This document shows, piece after piece, positions 8,301 through 10,269 of a stretch of 10,269 nt of DNA. The first letter of the stretch is position 1. Each line of letters starts with the position of its first letter. The notes under the pieces are model-generated. The model made no database searches. It saw nothing but the letters and a program-made list of their open reading frames with translations, and had not been told where the DNA came from. The stretch is from JAIXRY01 sp031972855 (GTDB taxonomy: Bacteria; Patescibacteriota; Minisyncoccia; Phycocordibacterales; UBA9973): NCBI GenBank assembly GCA_031972855.1, contig DALYDY010000013.1, positions 1-10,269 of the forward strand, in the 5' to 3' direction. The position numbers and the translations under genes were made by a program.

Positions 8301-8605
8301 TTAAAAATCTTTGAGAAGTTCTCTATGTAATCATCTTTTGCTCCTGACCGTGAAGATATCTTTGTATCAGTAATGTAGGAATCAAGGTTTAGATCTTTAA
8401 GGGTTGAAACCTTATCGATGACTTTTTTATCAATATCCATTCCAACTAAGATTCTTATTTCTTTATCTTTAAGCTCTTCATGTAAATCCCTAAAACCAGA
8501 AAAGTAAAAATAGCCTACAAGTGCGTCTACCTTATCGCAATTAGGAAGAATACTTTTTAAGTTCGAAGATAATGTATTACTACCAGTGTTTGTTATTGAT
8601 GACAT
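5315..8605 (-). CDS. PLD-family nuclease fused to SNF2/RapA-like helicase
   Basis: This 1096-aa protein has an N-terminal phospholipase D-type nuclease domain (about 1-210). It shows NHSKFYI (H138, K140) and then GSSNLTFSGL (S165, N166), the HxK...N half-site of PLD nucleases. With one half-site per chain, dimerisation is expected for cleavage. A superfamily 2 helicase/translocase follows: LKYQKDAI (266-273), Walker A VVGLGKSIIAS (291-301), DEAH in LLIILDEAHKH (357-366), motif III ALSATPF (388-394), VIFTEFSDTANYV (715-727), ATDAISEGFNLHRAGAIINY (777-796) and arginine-finger motif VI QRVGRINR (807-814). Between the two RecA lobes is a large, helix-rich insertion (about 400-690), as in SNF2/RapA relatives. 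The last 200 residues are not recognised. It probably tracks along and cuts unmodified foreign DNA together with the methyltransferase encoded just downstream. The ATG at 8605 is the first codon that keeps the whole PLD domain; no Shine-Dalgarno motif is visible. Confidence 0.9.
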   Translation of the reverse strand: MSSITNTGSNTLSSNLKSILPNCDKVDALVGYFYFSGFRDLHEELKDKEIRILVGMDIDKKVIDKVSTLKDLNLDSYITDTKISSRSGAKDDYIENFSKIFNDTDLFDNEESQKAFEIFLNKIKDGSLQIKKTAQANHSKFYILHNKPEFSTNGITPGMVIIGSSNLTFSGLKGQGERNLILQEPHYYKEHADDFEKSWSDSENIVITDLDSADNFIKEVKSKIWLYSLPDPLLMYYKVLSEYFSITEMEDIKTPSGITGGKYSDLKYQKDAINLGIDRIKKFGGVIIADVVGLGKSIIASAIAHNLGYKTIIIAPPHLENQWKDYMSEFDFKGFVYSTGKIEEALQRHENDDGKLLIILDEAHKHRNEDTDNYKLLHRLCAGHNVMALSATPFNNDPKDIYALIKLFSTPGQSTIRTVENLSMSFHMLFKRYKAVRRDLRKSSKDEGDNTEIKTELHSIADELRKMIEPLIIRRSRLDLEEIEEYRDDLKSQGVAFAKVKDPELLEYDLGDMFGLYIDTLEKIAPEDKSTSFIGARYKPASYINQGSKFLEKLVEQDDEDGMSAEEKLQRIQQGQSNLARFMRRLLVRRFESSVGAFKLSLRNMINSSETMLDWYENRKEVPIFKKGVLPEVEYLSELDEKELDELFNKLEEKGLIRIPLSELQPQFGDHLRHDISLLKDIESDWSENNNDPKYEFFKKKITSSLAENANRKIVIFTEFSDTANYVFQKLQKDGFNRVFKYSSEDASDDNKKIIRSNFDAGLEESKQSNDFDIIIATDAISEGFNLHRAGAIINYDIPYNPTRVIQRVGRINRINRKVFEELYIYNFFPTLTGEQETRTRAISTLKMDLIHTLLGEDTKTLTSEEDLKNYFAKQYKEENSKNESLSWDAQYRNTWLKIKDDKKIMSQVAQIPHRSRIARKTKNINGVVAFAKKSGNYIFAFGSTPENVQIVSPQIALPMFDDVIDSEQSIQTSMNFDPIYKMAKEHIFKDNTKATVDGGRKQDALNRVKLLSEIYPQSKDLCIDVIRAIKDLDALPTGVLKEIVNLRIEKENPDHAFQELRVLIPHKYIESIFKTADRANDDGQLIVLSEELITS

Positions 8606-8617
8606 ATTATTTTAAAA

Positions 8618-8640
8618 GTTAGTTAGCATAAGTTCCTAAC
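8618..8640 (-). promoter_or_regulatory. GTTAG/CTAAC hairpin just upstream of the helicase gene
   Basis: On the minus strand GTTAG (8640-8636) is followed after nine bases by CTAACTAAC (8626-8618), so either copy of CTAAC can pair with GTTAG. The element ends 13 bases before the helicase ATG and covers the stop codon of a possible 20-codon leader ORF. It could be an operator or an mRNA hairpin limiting translation of the nuclease-helicase. No protein partner is suggested by the sequence. Confidence 0.3.
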
Positions 8641-8681
8641 GCTTCAATTGTCTTTTCCAGGGTAAGATTTATTAGTTTCAT
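8619..8681 (-). CDS. Possible 20-codon leader peptide upstream of the helicase
   Basis: The minus strand holds an ATG at 8681 and an open frame of 20 codons. It begins MKLINLTLEK, ends ALGTYAN, and has its TAA at 8621-8619. The residues look like a natural amphipathic helix, and the stop lies 13 bases before the helicase start. It could be a leader peptide controlling the defence operon, the remnant of a small regulator, or chance in AT-rich DNA. No good ribosome-binding site is visible and no clear promoter was found. A weak TTGATT-17-GATGAT pair at 8716-8688 is the best candidate. Confidence 0.25.
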   Translation of the reverse strand: MKLINLTLEKTIEALGTYAN

Positions 8682-8729
8682 CAGTCTATCATCCCATTTT
8701 TAGCCTTTACAATCAAGCAAAAATAGACA

Positions 8730-9221
8730 TTATTTGAATGCCTTTAGCATATACTCCCCATGCTTTTGGGAGATGGGTTGGACAGAAAGGCGGGAGCCAG
8801 TTTGGGCTACAGGGATGCCTGCTAGGTGCGGGTCGAGTTTGATGTCAGATAGAGTAAGTGAGGTTTTCCATTTCTTTTCAAAGGCCACATCGACGCAGTA
8901 CCAGATGGGTTTGTCTCGGGTTGATTTTGGGTCGAAGTGTTCGTCGGAAGGATTGAATTGAGAGAGGTCGGGATGGGCGGAGCTCGCGACGCGAGCGACG
9001 CCATAGATGCCGGCGGGACTCTGTTTGGTGCCGTTGGAGTGGTAGAAGAACACTGTATCCCCTACGTTCATACTCTGCATCATGAAATTGCGTGCCTGAT
9101 AGTTGCGGACGCCTTCCCATGCGATAACTTTGTCGCGCGCCAAGTCGTCGATGCTGTAGCACTCAGCTTCAGTCTTCATGAGCCAATATTGTTTTGGTGA
9201 TTTGTTAGGCATTCGCGTCAT
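8730..9221 (-). CDS. EVE-domain protein (THYN1-like)
   Basis: This 163-aa protein is a single full-length EVE domain of the thymocyte nuclear protein 1 type. Diagnostic features are YWLMKTEAECYSIDDL (12-27), the signature IAWEGVRNYQARNFM (33-47), GDTVFFYHSN (54-63), GIYGVARV (71-78), WYCVDVAF (107-114) and the end HGEYMLKAF. EVE belongs to the PUA/ASCH-like fold, and characterised members bind modified bases in DNA (for example methylcytosine derivatives) or RNA. The ligand here cannot be read from sequence. The frame has ATG codons at 9221 and 9212, both before the domain; neither has a Shine-Dalgarno motif. It lies next to the restriction-modification pair and on the same strand. However, it is separated from the helicase by 124 bases and is much richer in GC (31 of 60 bases at 8881-8940), so it is probably an older chromosomal gene rather than part of the acquired module. 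Confidence 0.9.
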   Translation of the reverse strand: MTRMPNKSPKQYWLMKTEAECYSIDDLARDKVIAWEGVRNYQARNFMMQSMNVGDTVFFYHSNGTKQSPAGIYGVARVASSAHPDLSQFNPSDEHFDPKSTRDKPIWYCVDVAFEKKWKTSLTLSDIKLDPHLAGIPVAQTGSRLSVQPISQKHGEYMLKAFK

Positions 9222-9298
9222 CTAATTACTAATCAAGATACCTTCGCAACTTTTTCATTTTCCAATGATCCCACAAATCCCCTCACAAGACAACGTTT

Positions 9299-9327
9299 TT
9301 GATTAAAATATAATAGTGTGGTATATT
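9299..9327 (+). promoter_or_regulatory. Promoter for the plus-strand RNA
   Basis: TTGATT (9299-9304) is followed after exactly 17 bases by TATATT (9322-9327), with TG one base before the -10. Transcription should begin near 9334, exactly where the closing stem of the predicted RNA begins. The -10 also sits in the loop of a palindrome TGTGG...CCACA (9317-9333), which may be an operator. A second TATAAT (9309-9314) lacks a good -35. Confidence 0.55.
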
Positions 9328-9333
9328 CCCACA

Positions 9334-9534
9334 AAGCTCTTTATCTCTTATTAGACGATTCGAACGGAGAAAAAGTCTAAATCGAGCTTGCTTAGGCACG
9401 CTCGAGGTTGCGGGATACGTACCAGGTATCCCAAGTATGCGGAATTGGAGAAGATTTCGCAGAAATCTGCCGGCACCATCCGGAGACTTATAAATAGGAG
9501 CTTTAAAAGGCTGTTCTACGGAACAGCCTTTTTT
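9334..9534 (+). ncRNA. Structured non-coding RNA of unknown family
   Basis: This 200-base unit has a promoter, a long-range closing helix and an intrinsic terminator, but no convincing ORF. Helices seen: closing stem AAAGCTC (9333-9339) with GAGCTTT (9498-9504), extended by two pairs; TTAGAC (9351-9356) with GTCTAA (9375-9380); TCGAGC (9382-9387) with GCTCGA (9400-9405), plus inner TGC/GCA; GGGATAC (9412-9418) with GTATCCC (9426-9432); AGATTTC (9452-9458) with GAAATCT (9462-9468); CCGG (9470-9473) with CCGG (9480-9483). AAGTCT (9373-9378) can instead pair with AGACTT (9484-9489), which would close a multibranch domain. I see no hallmarks of tmRNA, RNase P, SRP or tRNA. Size and the closed terminal stem leave a divergent 6S-like RNA possible, but the many local hairpins do not suit its rod shape. 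Since the next gene downstream is convergent, it is a stand-alone RNA, not a riboswitch. Confidence 0.6.
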
Positions 9535-9535
9535 C
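9505..9535 (+). terminator. Strong intrinsic terminator of the plus-strand RNA
   Basis: AAAAGGCTGTTC (9505-9516) pairs with GAACAGCCTTTT (9521-9532) across the very stable tetraloop C(TACG)G, followed by a run of six T (9529-9534). On the other strand the stem is followed by only four T, so it acts mainly on the plus strand, though weak bidirectional action is possible. Confidence 0.92.
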
Positions 9536-9565
9536 TTTGCGAGATAATTTATCTATATAAGCATA

Positions 9566-10269
9566 TTAAAAACCCTCCACAATCGGAGGGTTTTGAGAAT
9601 TTTGTATTTCATAAAATGCATTTACATACTCATGATACATGCGTAAAAAACGTCTGAGCGGATTTTGTAATAAATATTTTAAAATCCAAAGTTTTTGCAG
9701 GAATCTTTCGAGTATTACAAAATCAATTGCATAATCAACTTCTTCATCTGTTAAGTATCCAGCTCTTGCATTATAGATCGATCTCCTACCTTTCCATGAA
9801 TGCTTCAGTAAGTAACCATATGATCTACACTTGTACTCTTTTGTAAATCCAAAAAATAAAGGCAGCAAGTCCACAGCTCTCTCTTGCTCGGCAAATTCAT
9901 TGTGATACCCATACATGAGTGCGTGAGAAAATTCATGAGACAAGACCACGGTCAGCATATCCTTGTTCGTAAGAGAGTGCTCACGAATTCTGATTAATGG
10001 ATTCAACCAAGCATATTCCCTAGTGCCGTATCTTGGAAAAGTATCCGGGCAATAACGAAAAGCTATAGTCGCAAGAGGGCCTTTGAAACCCTTACTAGGA
10101 GGTACTACCTTGAGTACATATTTCTTCAGACCAACCTCCATGTGAGAGGCTATGATTTTAGAAACTGAATGCAGGCTGTTTTTTGTATATGCCTCTGCAA
10201 TACTTTCGGTGACACTTTTAGGAAGTTTTTTGGGTTTAAAAATATTTGATATCGATACAATATATTGTT
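9566..10269 (-). CDS. HExxH metallopeptidase-like protein, 5' end beyond the right edge
   Basis: The frame ends at TAA (9568-9566) and remains open through the right edge, giving at least 233 codons. An internal ATG at 10141 is not a required start: upstream codons read KPKKLPKSVTESIAEAYTKN and IIASHM, protein-like and without stops. The zinc-peptidase signature is VVLSHEFSHALMYGYH. Counting from the 10141 ATG, H69 and H73 would bind zinc and E70 would be catalytic. EQERAVD follows, where E87 (or D91) could be the third ligand, as in gluzincin families such as M48. The C-terminal part is basic and aromatic (KHSWKGRRSIYNARAGYLT; LQNPLRRFLRMYHEY) with no clear membrane helix in view. I cannot assign a substrate or exact family. 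The last codons (NPPIVEGF, stop) lie within the gene's own terminator hairpin. Confidence 0.75.
   Translation of the reverse strand, partial: QYIVSISNIFKPKKLPKSVTESIAEAYTKNSLHSVSKIIASHMEVGLKKYVLKVVPPSKGFKGPLATIAFRYCPDTFPRYGTREYAWLNPLIRIREHSLTNKDMLTVVLSHEFSHALMYGYHNEFAEQERAVDLLPLFFGFTKEYKCRSYGYLLKHSWKGRRSIYNARAGYLTDEEVDYAIDFVILERFLQKLWILKYLLQNPLRRFLRMYHEYVNAFYEIQNSQNPPIVEGF
9568..9594 (-). terminator. Intrinsic terminator overlapping the end of the metallopeptidase gene
   Basis: On the minus strand AAAACCCTCC (9594-9585) pairs with GGAGGGTTTT (9578-9569) across a six-base loop and runs into five T. The stop codon TAA (9568-9566) comes directly after, so the hairpin encodes the last amino acids. 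It faces the plus-strand terminator at 9505-9535, closing the convergent pair. Confidence 0.88.

Noticed and set aside
2256..8605. Full DISARM, BREX or classical Type I system
   Set aside because: No drmA, drmB, pglZ, brxC, hsdS or other required partner is encoded in the window. Only the methylase and the PLD-helicase are present.
2220..8669. Eight-base direct repeat GTAAGATT at 2220-2227 and 8662-8669 as an attachment site
   Set aside because: It is too short to be meaningful in AT-rich spacers, and there is no integrase or tRNA nearby.
9357..9374. tRNA T-arm-like GATTCGAAC motif
   Set aside because: No cloverleaf, acceptor stem or anticodon arm can be built around it; it lies in the loop of a hairpin.
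9333..9504. Retron-type RNA, because of the complementary ends enclosing hairpins
   Set aside because: There is no reverse transcriptase gene nearby, and the RNA has its own promoter and terminator.
9388..9657. Plus-strand 89-codon open frame across the RNA region
   Set aside because: It starts with TTG, runs through a strong intrinsic terminator and then through the antisense of the metallopeptidase gene. Its composition is not protein-like. The region is better explained as a structured RNA.

Overview
The window is a compact stretch of bacterial DNA. All recognisable protein genes lie on the minus strand; the one plus-strand unit is a probable non-coding RNA. Spacers are short, several genes overlap or sit a few bases apart, and Shine-Dalgarno motifs are mostly absent. 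Extended -10 boxes (TGn + TAnnaT) lie very close to several start codons. This layout, with small DUF1801 proteins, a small two-helix membrane protein with a W/G-rich N-terminus and a small signal-anchored exported protein, is what I would expect from a Patescibacteria (CPR) genome. That is inference, because there is no rRNA or marker gene to prove it. TGA is used as a normal stop (for example at 5315-5317), so there is no sign of the TGA-to-Gly recoding known from Gracilibacteria/SR1.

Left part (1-2124, minus strand, reading right to left): a signal-anchored exported protein (1606-2124); a DUF1801 protein (1136-1546); a probable operon of a two-helix membrane protein (782-1078), a second DUF1801/YdhG-like protein (418-780) and a single-domain rhodanese (156-413); and the first 31 codons of a membrane protein running off the left edge (1-94).

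Centre (2256-8605, minus strand): a two-gene restriction-modification-type defence module. The first gene is a 1096-aa fusion of a PLD-family nuclease and an SNF2/RapA-like superfamily 2 helicase. The second is a 1020-aa Eco57I-type N6-adenine DNA methyltransferase with a C-terminal target-recognition region. The two overlap by four bases (ATGA). The nuclease-helicase most likely cuts or clears unmodified DNA, while the methyltransferase marks the host genome and probably supplies sequence recognition. The module is clearly more AT-rich than the genes around it and was probably acquired. A possible 20-codon leader ORF and a GTTAG/CTAAC hairpin precede the helicase gene.

Right part (8730-10269): an EVE-domain protein of the THYN1 type, a plus-strand structured RNA (about 9334-9534) with its own promoter and a strong intrinsic terminator, and a converging minus-strand HExxH metallopeptidase-like gene. 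The reading frame of that last gene stays open to the right edge, so its 5' end is missing. Its final codons form part of its own terminator hairpin.

The most interesting items are the PLD-helicase/methyltransferase pair and the unassigned structured RNA. I found no CRISPR array, tRNA, rRNA, transposase or integrase.
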